Source: Rhyzopertha dominica (lineage: Eukaryota; Arthropoda; Insecta; Coleoptera; Bostrichidae). Taken from it: 64,000 nucleotides of DNA. The notes below the pieces were generated by a model. The model did not search any database. It was given only the letters and a program-made list of their open reading frames with translations, and was not told where the DNA came from. The DNA lies in contig QCXZ01000003.1 in NCBI GenBank assembly GCA_025024175.1, positions 37,844,257 through 37,908,256 of the forward strand. Reading direction: 5' to 3'. A program made the translations under genes and the position numbers. Positions 46,401 through 54,824 of this stretch are shown piece by piece (within the stretch, counting starts at the first letter, position 1; every line of letters starts with the position of its first letter).

Positions 46401-49400
46401 GATTATTAATCTCTTAGAAGCTAGTGGAGGAATACTAGCTGAAGCTTCAATGAAGTGGATTCTCAGTACCACACCTTATACAAGTACAATAATGATAACT
46501 TTCAGTAAGGTCTGATTGGCTAGTTTAGGATAAACTTTTAATACAGTTTTGTTAAATAAAGTTGCCTTGTGTGAATGAATTTATACATAAATAGTCCTTT
46601 ACTATTTATGTATAAATTCATGAATAGTACATGTAACAATTTTTCTAAAATAGTCTCTTATGTTTTTTTTAGCATTTCGTCCCCATAGAAGACAGCAAGA
46701 GCTCACGTCCAGCTGAATCTGTGGAGGATCCGTCTGAAATCGAAGCGGCTGTTGCCTACCTGATATCCTCTCCAAGTTCGGATCACCGCTCAACTCCGAG
46801 TCCCGGAATCAATACAAGCGAGAGCCAAGACTGCACCGGAAAGACTGATTTTAATTCGTACTCCCATAATCCCCCGTTACATTTAAAAGTAAAGCCACCC
46901 ATGAAGCGTCCCCTGTCTGACTACAGGTGCGTAAATTAAATTTGCTCTTATAGTTTGGAACTGCTAAAAATTTTAAATCTGCGTTTTCATGTCAGATTAA
47001 AGTTAATTTTTCTGATAAGCATTTAAAACATAACATTCCAAGTTCATAACCAAAATTGCAATATAATTTTATGTTGGTTGATAGTTATTATTAGCACATT
47101 TGCTACACCTAAATCTTTTATGACATAAATTAAGACCTGGTTTTATATATTTGTAATTCTATTTAGGCCAAAGCCAATATGTACAACATAACTTTTAATA
47201 CTATTTTGTGTGATTATAAATCTGCTTATTAGCATAGCAAATCTAGAAGGCAATAATGTTTTAAGTAGGTTTTAAAGGAGCATCGTCATCGGAGTAAAGT
47301 TCTTCTGCTTCCACTTTAGCAAAATGTAACTGCATATTTTTTATTCGTAACGATAATCTGGGAGGATTTTTCGATTTTTTTGGCAGTCTTCAGTTGAAAT
47401 CAGTCATTAAATACCAAAGCCTTAAGTGGTTTGATTGTATGTTGTTTGTTATTGCCTCTTAGCGTAAGTTTTTCAGACTAATTATTGTGTTTCATGTCTA
47501 TCTTTGATTATTTATATTAACTTTCTATATTCAAAGATCTCTATCTTCAATGGTCTTACTATGAACAGATCAAGTACTGCTGAATAAAAGCTTTGGATGC
47601 AGAATCCAGAAGATGAAGTTGATGCATAGCATGAAAAAAACGCTAATTATTTATCACAGTAATAGTTAACTGCATCAACAAAATACCCAGCAACAATTGA
47701 GTGCTCTGTTTTATGTTAATCATCCATCTATATTTAGACATAATGCTTTGAAATCTAGAGAATCACTAGTGAGCAATTGTTCCTTGGTCATTCATCGTAA
47801 CTGATCCTAAAAACAAAGTAGGCATTGACTTAATCGAAAGATTGCATGACCAGCAGTTGTATGAGAGTAGTCTGAAAAGCATTGATCCTCAACATGATGA
47901 TGTTATTACTCCTCAAANCAATTTTGGTACCATAATCATACATGCTGTGAAATATNTTCATTAAAATTTCGGCCTTCTTGCACATTCAGTTCTTATTTGA
48001 GTTATTCGTGTCGTTCAGTATTAGTGTTTTTGTAAAAATGGAAAAAATTCAATGTTATGCCTTGATTAAATTGTTGCATTAAAAAGGCACAAATTGAAAC
48101 AGAGTCAGATGCCGTTTACTCAGAGTCCTTTTATTTGCAATCATGAAAAGATAGGTAGCTGAATTTAAATGTAGTCATATGGACTTCTTTGATGATGAAC
48201 ATTCAAAATGGCCAAATGGTTTTGAATGACTATCGAATCAAAGTTAATGAGATAGTAGAGGCAATGCCATATTGAAAGAACGCGTTTGTTGTATATTGAC
48301 TGAAAAATTAGACAGGTGTTAGCTACCTGCTTCTTGGATGCCCCTTTTGCTTATTTTGGACTAAAAACACATCCAGTGAACACTACCAATACTAATTATT
48401 TTTTAAGAACATACTCCATAGTTTACATTAATAAATTCTGTCAATAACAATTAACTTTACTTTTATATGAATGTTTTAGATCAGCTTTTGATCTTTTTTT
48501 TTAAATAAAAGAATCTCAAGCATTTTTACAAGTGCAAATGAAGATAATATTCGGTATTTCGTCGCTTACTGTTATTGACAGAATTTATTAACGTAAAAAA
48601 TGGAGTATATTTATAAAAAATAATTAATATTTCAAAAACTGTTAATCCCAGACATACAAAATGCATACTTAAAAAAGTAGATTACGATTAAATAGAAAAA
48701 TTTAGGGTGTTCCTTTTAAATTAAATAAAGTTATAGTGGTTTGTAGGTTGTAGAATTTGATCACATAGAATCGCATAAAAAACTATACTAAAGTCTAGAG
48801 AGAAGTCACCTTCGCTAATCGACAACAGATTTTGTTCTTGTTATTAATAGTCAGGCTTCTAGAAGTATTTAAGTCAAAAGATAATATATTTTCGGAAAGA
48901 TCGCTGTCTCTTGAAAACACTGACAAAAAATTATAAGTCAGTGTTTTCAAGAGACAGCGATCTTTCTGAAAATATATTATCTTATATTATGGATGCTGAA
49001 AGCGTTCACCCACGTATTTAAGTCAAAGATGTATTTTCAAAAATTTTCAGAAAAAATTGAATAACTAGGCAACGCCGCAGCCAAAACTTAGAAAAAGTAT
49101 GTGGCTTTAAAGCATCTAGGAAGCCTCACAAGAAAAAAAAATACATAGGGTGCCATTTAAGAACAAAAGGTTGATTACGGTCCTGGAATAATGGTACATG
49201 CTGTATAGCTGAAAATAATTTTGGTGGATGCACTTTAACTAATTATATAAAGACATAAAATTGTCTGTATAGTAGTTGTGTCTTACACATTTCTCCTAAA
49301 TGATCTAACAATCGTTTTCAAGTCTCGTGATGAGATATTGAGATAAATCCCAGACTTTTAATATATGACCAAACATTACCAGAATGGACATAAAAAGTTT

Positions 49401-49588
49401 TTTCATTTATTTTATCTTAATACATTTGCAACTGTAGGCAGTATAAATTAAAAAGGCCTGTTTACATGAGCATCATGATTTGCTTTTTTTTCAGACCTAT
49501 CGGAAAACGGCGACGTAGTTCGCCAGAAAAATCAACAATCCCTGCTGTATCACCCCCTTACAATAGACCCAAAATAACTGAAATATCG
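34234..49588 (+). CDS. Met: Methoprene-tolerant (Met), juvenile hormone receptor, bHLH-PAS; 5' end missing
   Basis: Nuclear bHLH-PAS transcription factor. In insects Met binds juvenile hormone in its PAS-B pocket and, with the coactivator Taiman/SRC, activates genes such as Kr-h1. Seven exons join in frame with GT-AG junctions: 34,234-34,400; 39,836-40,008; 41,200-41,460; 44,777-45,008; 45,171-45,394; 46,673-46,926; 49,495-49,588 (1,405 nt, about 468 residues). Order: bHLH (NRAEKMRRDKLNSYIGELAQ), PAS-A (LGGFLLILTPMGKIVFIS), linker, PAS-B (EYVTRHLVDGRIINCDQRIS to YSAII), then a Ser/Pro-rich tail with GKRRRSS. The first exon starts in codon phase 2, so at least one 5' exon with the initiator ATG is upstream and was not recognised. 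The end is unclear: the donor at 49,589 is canonical, but reading through gives VSTEDR and a stop at 49,607-49,609. Introns (0.16-5.4 kb) are loaded with mobile elements. Identification as Met rather than another bHLH-PAS rests on the bHLH and PAS-B signatures; I judge it very likely. Confidence 0.93.
34575..35050 (+). repeat. Diverged tandem duplication, about 290-bp period
   Basis: AACA(T/A)ACTTGTAGT.GATATCTCGG, then AGTTGAT, then TTTTTTTGTAAACACCACGA appear at about 34,609-34,670 and again at about 34,898-34,960. The following ACTGCTAGTCTAC / ACCACTAGTCTAC blocks also match. No ORF. Probably an old duplication of an unclassified repeat. Confidence 0.7.
36398..36517 (+). pseudogene. Non-LTR reverse transcriptase fragment (domain 0/1 region)
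   Basis: The frame contains ITQDEILNTFSKLDHCWNAG then PDGM. It matches the conserved lead-in to LINE RT domains (I...EV...L..L...K(G/A)(A/P)GPDGIP). The frame stops within three codons after PDGM. It is a short relic inside the Met intron. Confidence 0.6.
36779..37180. mobile_element. hAT-like MITE with CAGTGTTGCCA termini
   Basis: The ends CAGTGTTGCCA (36,779) and TGGCAACACTG (37,170-37,180) are perfect 11-bp inverted repeats, with subterminal TAGCGGA(T) motifs on both sides. CAGTGTTGCCA-type ends are common in hAT elements. Flanking octamers CATCTGTT and TACAGATA do not match, so a target duplication cannot be shown. No ORF. Confidence 0.65.
38540..38965 (-). pseudogene. Antisense Tc1/mariner-type (DDE_3) transposase remnant
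   Basis: The minus-strand frame includes PPKSPDLTCRGYLIWGHKKD, the third catalytic Asp region (family PPRSPDLTP.DFFLWG.LK). An upstream part lies in a second frame, and the C-terminal ILKQTEKRIIQNDKEFEHLV (family ...RI..CI...G.HFEHL) in a third. At least two frameshifts make it dead. It lies antisense in the first visible Met intron. Confidence 0.65.
39083..39238. mobile_element. PIF/Harbinger-type MITE, 156 bp
   Basis: The ends GGGGCGGTTGCACAAAC and GTTTGTGCAACCGGCCC are inverted repeats. The inner block GTTAACCTCGGATCAAACCA is repeated in perfect inversion, making the element almost wholly palindromic. TTA flanks both sides (39,080-39,082 and 39,239-39,241), the 3-bp duplication expected for PIF/Harbinger. 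No ORF. Confidence 0.88.
39836..40008 (+). CDS. Met: Met exon: linker and start of PAS-A
   Basis: The acceptor TTTCAG ends at 39,835 and a donor GTATAT starts at 40,009. The exon continues the bHLH exon as RIYQ-TLLNKKHEPQVLIPREVD and then the first strands of PAS-A (LGGFLLILTPMGKIVFIS, then QTVENMLGHLQ). It ends in phase 0. Confidence 0.95.
40430..40665. mobile_element. Long inverted-repeat (foldback) MITE in Met intron
   Basis: Arms of about 95 bp meet near 40,545. The inner block TATCCAGGAAATAATAAAAT (40,496) is perfectly mirrored (to 40,591). The outer block AATGCTTT.ATGAT...CTAAAA.GTAG.AA is mirrored with a few mismatches. No ORF and no clear target duplication. Confidence 0.75.
40699..40852 (+). 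repeat. Two-copy tandem repeat, 77-bp period
   Basis: AAAATGAGA.ACT.CA.TATCGTTTG.CAATTACTATTATATTTTATCTCC is present twice, 77 nt apart, with few differences. Recent local duplication. Confidence 0.85.
41200..41460 (+). CDS. Met: Met exon: rest of PAS-A and inter-PAS linker
   Basis: The acceptor TTTTCCCAG ends at 41,199 and the donor GTAAGT starts at 41,461; phase 0 at both ends. It reads TDLMGHTIYNITAPEDQEKL, RLFISPDGLTDPEWRKYF, then a Gly/Ser-rich linker ending TSLPTE. NITAPEDQ-KL corresponds to the (I)(H)P.D...(L) strand-helix of PAS-A. Confidence 0.95.
42420..42593. mobile_element. Short Tc1/mariner-like MITE, about 174 bp
   Basis: CAGGGTGTCC at 42,420 and GGACACCCTA at 42,584-42,593 are inverted repeats, flanked by TA (42,418-42,419 and 42,594-42,595). 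No ORF. Confidence 0.65.
43596..44566 (+). pseudogene. mariner transposase, full span but broken
   Basis: Mariner-family DDD transposase in several frames. The N-terminal HTH is KKERYQSVIRFIFLDGKTCE, then FNEFKHGCTSVFDEARPG. The first catalytic Asp is in VDETWMHYYTPHTRDQ. The second is in VLFQHDNAPAHS. The C-terminal part includes KSYFLKGL.KW and KCIALKGDYVEK followed by a stop at 44,564-44,566. The third catalytic motif (YSPDLAPSD) has decayed. Stops after ILSD (about 43,861) and several frameshifts inactivate it. Span of about 970 bp is close to the usual 345-codon ORF. Terminal repeats were not resolved. It is in sense orientation inside the Met intron. Confidence 0.88.
44630..44735 (+). 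pseudogene. DDE_3 transposase fragment abutting Met exon
   Basis: The frame reads WSINVWGGIVGEFVIGPHFF, then NEHVNGDILTFSV. It matches the stretch following the first catalytic Asp in DDE_3 transposases ((I)NVWAGIVGD.(L/I)IGP(Y/H)F.....NG..Y). This differs from the mariner just upstream. The fragment is open and in the same frame as the Met PAS-B exon that starts 41 nt later. Confidence 0.65.
44777..45008 (+). CDS. Met: Met exon: PAS-B, first part
   Basis: The acceptor TTTTTTCCATTTGCAG ends at 44,776 and the donor GTAAGT starts at 45,009. The exon starts in phase 0 and ends in phase 1. It begins ILVFFVRIVKPEPLADRLIE, then ASRDEYVTRHLVDGRIINCD, QRISYIAGYMSEEVSGLSAF and NFMHREDVRWVMIALRQ. This is the start of the ligand-binding PAS-B in Met. 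The open frame continues upstream of the acceptor into transposase-derived sequence, which is not part of the exon. Confidence 0.95.
45171..45394 (+). CDS. Met: Met exon: PAS-B, second part
   Basis: The acceptor TTTCTTGCAG ends at 45,170 and the donor GTAAGT starts at 45,395. A split Met codon (A|TG) gives MYDRGESRGSSCYRLLSRTG, then QFIYLRTVGFLEVDSYGVVE, SFVCINTLISEKEAKRLIKE and MKERYSAII. These are the closing beta strands of PAS-B plus the following helix. The preceding intron is only 162 nt. Confidence 0.95.
45620..46410 (+). pseudogene. Non-LTR retrotransposon 3' end (RT tail and RNase H), in Met intron
   Basis: Several frames give the usual order for a Jockey/R1-like element. RT tail: ATQALW, GLKPKMVYR, then the WWHKTINRTARDKLSKLQRL block. 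RNase H: CHTDGSEAKDVTGAGLYNI, then ASIFQAEVVKITACVRAM (D and E of the RNase H core). Zinc-like end: HHILCECLAPLEKRRFFRI, then ILKFIGNTGLMDY and a stop. Frameshifts and stops separate the blocks. It is a 5'-truncated insertion on the same strand as Met. Confidence 0.75.
46575..46621. repeat. Perfect 21-bp hairpin, 5-nt loop, upstream of a Met exon
   Basis: The left arm 46,575-46,595 (ATGAATTTATACATAAATAG plus T) and right arm 46,601-46,621 are exact reverse complements, separated by CCTTT. The structure ends 51 nt before the exon at 46,673, inside the region where branch point and polypyrimidine tract lie. Confidence 0.95.
46673..46926 (+). CDS. Met: Met exon: Ser/Pro-rich C-terminal region
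   Basis: The acceptor TTTTTTTTAG ends at 46,672 and the donor GTGCGT starts at 46,927. The exon begins in phase 0 and ends in phase 2. It reads HFVPIEDSKSSRPAESVEDP, then SEIEAAVAYLISSPSSDHRS and ends LKVKPPMKRPLSDY(R). No folded domain is expected; in Met the region after PAS-B carries transactivation and regulatory sequence. Confidence 0.9.
48394..48625. mobile_element. Inverted-repeat MITE in Met intron, about 232 bp
   Basis: The left arm contains ATACTCCAT...TTTAC(A/G)TTAATAAA and TTCTGTCAATAACA. It is mirrored by the right arm (TGTTATTGACAGAA, TTTATTAACGTAAA, ATGGAGTAT). Outermost are AATTATTTTTTA and its complement. Arms are about 58 bp. No ORF. Confidence 0.75.
48878..48983. repeat. 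Near-perfect 47-bp hairpin in Met intron
   Basis: Arms 48,878-48,924 and 48,937-48,983 are reverse complements with a single mismatch (G/A within TTTTC(G/A)GAAAG), around a 12-nt loop AAAAAATTATAA. The locus is flanked by a direct repeat GTATTTAAGTCAAA at about 48,865 and 49,013. Confidence 0.95.
49495..49588 (+). CDS. Met: Met exon: basic patch and conserved C-terminal motif
   Basis: The acceptor TTTTTTTCAG ends at 49,494 and the donor GTAAGT starts at 49,589. It reads (R)PIGKRRRSSPEKSTIPAVSP, then PYNRPKITEIS. GKRRR is a candidate nuclear localisation signal. If the donor is used, a further exon should exist before 53.5 kb. If not, the protein ends VSTEDR at the stop 49,607-49,609. Confidence 0.88.
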
Positions 49589-49609
49589 GTAAGTACTGAG
49601 GACAGATGA

Positions 49610-51666
49610 TCCTGATTCATGCATCCATGTAACATACACGTGCCATTGTCGTAATTAAGGCTATTGGATTGCAGTGGTGATTATTGAGCCGAAGTTGATG
49701 CGAGTACAAATTGTGTAGGCTATTTATTTCTATACTTGCCGGAGCTCGCTAATTACCATTGGTCCAGTGGGAAAAATTGCAAAGTCCGACGCAGAAATGT
49801 ATTTTATAACAGCAGCAAGTGCCATTGCTGCAGCTTCAGCTGAATGAAAAAGTCATTTAGGGTTAGCTTTTTTTTAGGAGTTGTAATACCGTACTTTTTA
49901 ACACACAGTGCACTTCATACAATTACCAAAAAAGTCATAACTTTATACTCGAGAAAGTAATTCAGCAATATTGCATTCTACTATTCGTAATCTATTTAAT
50001 TAAAAAAATTACCACCTGTGACTATTTATAATTTCTTTTAGTGTATGCAGTATAGTCCAGCATTAACGTTACTCCTGTGACTGAGCCTTTTTGACATCAT
50101 AAAAAAAATTATGCCTAAGTATTGATTTTTCAAGTTGCTTACACCAAAACTTCTTTATACTGGTATTGATATATCCATAATAAAACTTAGTCATGCATTT
50201 TACTTTTAAATAAAAAAAGGCTTTCATTTTAAATTACACATTTTTTAAGAACAAAAATGTTATGGTTTCTCTACAGTCTATAATCAACAGAAGTTTGTAT
50301 TGTAAAATTAGCATCAGTAACAATGGAAGATTTTGGTGCAAATCTTAAATCAACATTTGTGAGAAAATAAGAAAAACTCTTCAAACTTGTTTTGATTTTT
50401 GCACCAAATGATCAGAGATAGTTGAAAATATATAATAACCAGTAAAAAAAGTCAATTTCAACCAAAAGTTGACTTGCCCTTTTTTTGCATCAAAGTTTAT
50501 ATTCCAAAGATCTGTTGCAAAAAGCATAGTCAACCAGACATCCTTGTTTTCCCGTGATTAACAAGAGGTTGTCATGAAAAAGTTTCTTTTAAGTGTTTCT
50601 TATTGGTGCTGCCTATGGCAATGACGGCTAACTATGCTTTGTGCAACGGTCTCTAGGAATCATTATAATAACAATACATTACAATTATAAAGTATTGGTT
50701 TTCCAATTCAAAGAAATAAACAGATTTTATATGTTATGTGTAGGTATAATAGGATAACAGGACCTTTTAAAACTTGATTCTACAACAGGAGTGATGTTAC
50801 AGCTGGTGACTTTATAAACATCGTTTAATTAGTTGAAATTTCAATTACTCTTGTGAGATTTTAATTTGCATTTTATATGGATATTTTAATGAATGTAATA
50901 AGCATTTAGTATTGTATGTCAACAACGTTTGAGCCAGTTTTATGGTGATAGTCTGATTTTAAGATCTCCTTTATATTACATGTACATGTATTTACTTTCT
51001 CGGTGTATAAAGCATAATTAAGATTTACATGTAATATTCATGAAATATATACACTACAATTAATAAAATAGGAAAACAAATCATCATTTATACCATACAC
51101 ATGCTGGAACTGTGTAAAATAATAAATGAAACAGATAATTTTGGTGGTAATCATATGTGAATTGAATGTAGATGAATACGGGGTTATAATATTACTTTTT
51201 TTCTTACCGAATTACATTACAGAATGCATTATAGTGTCAAAGTATTACTTGTAAACTCGTAACTTAATGAGTTCTGATTGTAAATTCCAATTATTCTTAC
51301 TTTCATCTACTTCAATACACTATAATTACTAACAGTTAAAGCAATGGCAATAAATACAAGGCCCAATACTGGAATTTCCCACCATACTGACCAGAGTCAA
51401 TGTGATTTGTGCAACTGATAAATGAAATATCTATTCATTAGCCAATGCCTTGTATTTTTTAGGGTAAGAGTTGAACAAAGGAAAATGTGATTTATTTTTA
51501 AGTTTAAATGCATAAGATTAATAAAAACTCATTGTTGTTACTTTAGCAACAGCTCCATGGTATGTAGTTTTTTACTTTTATAAGGGAATGTAATTATGGT
51601 TGTAAAAGCATATTTCAACTAAGCACCGTACTAAGAAAGCCAAACATGACCTCTGAGTTGTTTTTA
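49610..51666. other. Downstream of last certain Met exon; no exon recognised
   Basis: Could be a Met intron or 3' UTR. Contains one MITE (50,502-50,660). No frame resembles Met C-termini. Confidence 0.45.
50502..50660. mobile_element. Harbinger-like MITE, about 159 bp
   Basis: TTGCAAAAAGCATAGT (about 50,514) pairs with A(G/C)TATGCTTTGTGCAA (about 50,630-50,645), and ATTCC..AGA lies outside on both sides. Inner sequence TTCTTATTGGTGCTGCC resembles the inner part of the Harbinger MITE at 39,083 (TTCTTATTGGTGTTGCC). The two are probably related, with this copy more decayed. Confidence 0.65.
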
Positions 51667-51841
51667 CAGACGCAGTGGTCAAAAATACATTTCTGTATCT
51701 TTACAATCTTTGCATTGCTGCCGTCATGTAAAAACGAAAGACATGTAGTGGCCAGTCTGCTTACTGTCGGTCCTAAAGCGTTTATTGTGTATAGTAGTTT
51801 TTATGTAACGGACAATTGGCGATCAGGTTATGTACTGTTGT
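51667..51841 (+). other. Candidate terminal exon of Met (weak)
   Basis: The acceptor-like GTTTTTACAG ends at 51,669, and a phase-0 frame follows to a TGA at 51,839-51,841 (TQWSKIHFCIFTIF...). The phase fits the donor at 49,589, but the composition (many Phe/Ile/Cys) does not look like the hydrophilic tail expected. AATAAA-like signals follow near 51,972. Equally likely to be untranslated or intergenic. Confidence 0.15.
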
Positions 51842-53469
51842 GACAATTTCATTACTGCATAAATGTTCATATATATCCAGATATTTGTACAATTTTGTTA
51901 TCATTTGGTATTATCCATAGTATTTGTTCTGTCACATTCTTTGAAATGAAATTTGTATTGAAAAGAACTGAAAATAAATGTTAACGTTTAATCACCTGTA
52001 CGTCGCATGTGTGTTTAACTTTGTTATATACTACATCCCAGTGTTTCTTTTCACTTACATAAATTAGTGCACAGTTTGAGACTGCTGGTAAATAGAAATT
52101 AATTTCTTTAAAAATATTAAACTGGAATGTGGAGAAAATTATCTGTAATAGAACATTTATTCATAATCCTAAGAATAGAAATCCAGGAAAAGCTTTTTAA
52201 TGGTAAATCTAGATATACAAGTCAACCTGTCATCTTTCTTTCTATTATAATGTAAGTGAAAAGAAATTAAAAAATTGCCTATTTTTAACAATCTGTTATT
52301 GCTATAGCAATTGGATGATTCAGTATATCATAACGATGTGCTCAGGCATAAGTTAATGTGAGGAGTGTTGCAAGAACGGATTCAGGCAGGAGTTCTGACA
52401 ACCGTTTAAGCAAGAGTATCTTCATACATCGAAAAAGTTGATGAACAAGGCGAACTTTTCACTGTGCATCGTGATACAAAATGTGTGGATACTGGGAGAC
52501 TATGTAACATTACATTATTATTTTGCTGCTTGGACCAGTCTGCAAGATTTTGTATATTCTTTAAATATTCCTATCACAAATTAAATATCAAATACAGTTA
52601 TTAAAGTCAGATATTTCCTTTATCTATGTACATATATTGCTTTCCCAGCTTGCTGTGTCAAATATATGCTGGTTTTTGTACAAAATTGTTTTTGTAGGAT
52701 AACACCTNCATATTTTTTTAAGTGTAACTTTTAAGTTACTTACACTTAGCAATTTATTACAGAGATTTATTTTTACAAATGCAGCTGGAAGTAAGAGAAA
52801 GAGTACTTTTTTGGAATTTTGCTTCAATAGTGACAAGTGGGTATTCTTTCCCTTGCTTCACACTGGTGTTTTTAATACTGTGTGACAATTGTTATCAAGG
52901 TTTGTTAAGGTTCGGTTGGTTACCCTTAGGCTTATAAGATGTGAGGCTGAGGTACACTTTGGTACATTTGAAATTATGTTATTATATAAAAGGATACTTC
53001 ATATATTTTACTACACAGATATATGGTTCTGGATTATATTTACATTAACATTTGAATATTCAGACAAAGCTAATGTACTGTGCAGAATTGAATAATTCAC
53101 ATTTCATTGGCATTCAGAAATCAGGATTTTCTAGGACTTTGATGATAATATTCTATCAAAGTGTGTACCATTCCTTACCATCTTTTTGTTTGAATATGTT
53201 CTCTTTTTGCATAAAGAAATAGGGCCTCTTATAAGCTTACTGACCTTCTAACCTTTATATACTTACCTACTTTAGTACAATAATGTCAATGAATACATTT
53301 TTTAGTTTTACATAAAGATCTCCAAAGTATTATGGAAATTTATTTGGAAATTACAAAAGTTCCTGATAAAAGAAATACAATTCAAATGAGACCCATTTTC
53401 GGAAATTACTTTTTTATTTATTGTTATTTGTTAGATTGTTTAATATAATTATTTACATAGTTCTTCTTC
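51842..53469. other. Met-JIP1 intergenic or 3' UTR sequence
   Basis: AT-rich with no recognised coding frame. It must contain the end of the Met transcript (+) if that extends here, and the cleavage site of JIP1 (-). Confidence 0.45.
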
Positions 53470-53475
53470 TTTATT
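53470..53475 (-). terminator. AATAAA polyadenylation signal of JIP1
   Basis: On the minus strand AATAAA begins 16 nt after the stop codon that ends at 53,492. No closer alternative was seen, so the 3' UTR may be very short unless distal signals are used. Confidence 0.6.
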
Positions 53476-53491
53476 GCAGCACTAACACCTT

Positions 53492-53564
53492 TTATTCAAT
53501 GTAAATATCTTCAATTGGATATGCAGTCTCTATAAATTTTTGGTAAAATCTCTGGAAAGCTCGT
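53492..53564 (-). CDS. Aplip1: JIP1 terminal exon: PTB C-terminal helix and stop
   Basis: 73 nt. After one nucleotide completing Gly it reads RAFQRFYQKFIETAYPIEDI, YIE, TAA. The last residues match the conserved C-terminus of JIP1/2 (P.EDIYLE), which fixes the end of the protein. Confidence 0.93.
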
Positions 53565-53798
53565 CTGAAACAGAAAATATCCATAGCTTTTCATAGTACA
53601 TATCAATTCTATCCTTACATACCCTACACCCTCAGCGACTGGTCGTGTGGAATCATTACCCCTAAATACATGACAAGCAAATCTTTGAAGTGTGGGGTGC
53701 TTAGTGATGAATCCTAAATAACGGTGATCTCGGGGATGAAATGCGCAAAAAGAAACATTCTTCAAGGAATAGAAGTAATCTATGCATGGTTCGTTTTG
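53492..53798 (-). CDS. Aplip1: JNK-interacting protein 1 (JIP1/Aplip1), last two coding exons
   Basis: JIP1 is a cytoplasmic scaffold that binds JNK-pathway kinases and kinesin and, through its PTB domain, APP-family receptors. Exon 53,623-53,798 (acceptor TTTGCTTCAG, phase 0) reads QNEPCIDYFYSLKNVSFCAF, then HPRDHRYLGFITKHPTLQRF and ACHVFRGNDSTRPVAEGVG. It has donor GTATGT and a 58-nt intron. Exon 53,492-53,564 reads (G)RAFQRFYQKFIETAYPIEDI then YIE and TAA. The pattern LKN(I/V)SFC.(Y/F)HP, GFITKHP...RFACHVF..., VGRAF..FY..F and the terminal PIEDIYIE are those of JIP1/JIP2 C-termini. The SH3 domain and first half of the PTB should lie upstream (to the right) and were not found in the window, so introns must be long or the gene passes beyond the BEL element. 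Convergent with Met. Confidence 0.93.
53623..53798 (-). CDS. Aplip1: JIP1 exon: PTB domain, second half
   Basis: 176 nt, phase 0 in and phase 2 out. It carries the PTB core strands VSFCAFHP and YLGFITKHPTLQRFACHVF. Splice acceptor TTTTTGCTTCAG at its 5' edge and donor GTATGTAAG at its 3' edge on the minus strand. Confidence 0.93.
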
Positions 53799-54370
53799 CT
53801 GAAGCAAAAATGTTTACAATTAATAGTTCATCAAAAACAAAAAAAAATTACCATATCATATATGTATATACAAAAACAACGTACATGGCACTTCTTAGAT
53901 AATTGTTTATGGCATGTATAATTGGAGGTATTTTTGTCATGCATATGATTTATAATGGTTTTTTGTTGATTTCGGATTGTTTCATACACATTGTATAGTA
54001 CAAAAATTGTAATAATAAAGGACCGCATATTTTTCTTCAGAATCACAAAAAAGGTAAGTGCAATATTTTTGTGTATTAAGAAATATTGAATATCAGATAT
54101 CCATATTACATTCTCTAAATAGGTTAGTTTGTATTTTGCAATTGCATGACACTTCTTGGTACTTATCAATAATTGTAAATATCATGCAAAATGTAGTTAA
54201 AGTATAAAAGTTCAAAAGTTTCACTTTTAAATTTTTATTATTTGACAACTGACTCGCTCGTACCAAAAAATAAAACATTTTAAACCGAGAATTACAGCTT
54301 GGCACTGGCACATGGTAATTCTCGTGAAACATTATGCTACTTTTAGTTCTCTCTGTAAACGACATATGTG

Positions 54371-54605
54371 CTGCGAACTCTGAGTATATTTAGTGACTGT
54401 ACGAGTTTCTACAGTCATTAAATATGTTACAATACCGCAATAGTCTGCCATTTTAAGGCAAAATAGTAGCGAGACATGGGAGAGGGAATCAAACCTAATC
54501 TTAAAGATTAGAAAACTGTTAGATATCAGGTTTCTATGCACAAAGTACATTGCCAATTACCTAGGGAAAAGTCAACACTGCGACTGCCCCAAACAAAAAC
54601 ACAGT
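54371..54605 (-). repeat. Unnamed dispersed repeat, copy 1
   Basis: On - it contains TTTTCCCTAGGTAATTGGCA, CTAATCTTTAAGATTAGGTT, GATTCCCTCTCCCAT, ACTATTTTGCCTTAAAATGG and GACTGTA.GA.ACTCGTACAGTCAC. Shared in order with copies at 54,825 and 55,598. No ORF or TIR. Confidence 0.75.
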
Positions 54606-54824
54606 ATGTGCAAAAATATAAGAATATACAGATACTGTGTTGAATTTTGGTAACAACCCAGCTAGATTGTAGATGCTGCGTTTGTGTATGGATCTAAAAC
54701 AGTAGAAAGGATAAAACTGCCATTGCCAGTGCAACAGTTGCTCATAAACACACTATATATGCATATATGCATAAAGCTCAATTTTGCTAGCAATGTTGGT
54801 TACTGTGTTTTTGCTTGGAGCTAC

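Larger units (their letters stand above)
46927..49494 (+). other. Met intron (2.6 kb)
   Basis: Contains an inverted-repeat element (48,394-48,625) and a near-perfect long hairpin (48,878-48,983). The rest is AT-rich with no recognised feature; N bases lie at about 47,919 and 47,956. Confidence 0.8.

Noticed and set aside
52320..52505. Transposase C-terminal fragment
   Set aside because: The phrase ERIQAGVLTTV..VSSYIEKVDEQGE is faintly reminiscent of DDE_3 tails but lacks the catalytic motifs; too weak to list.
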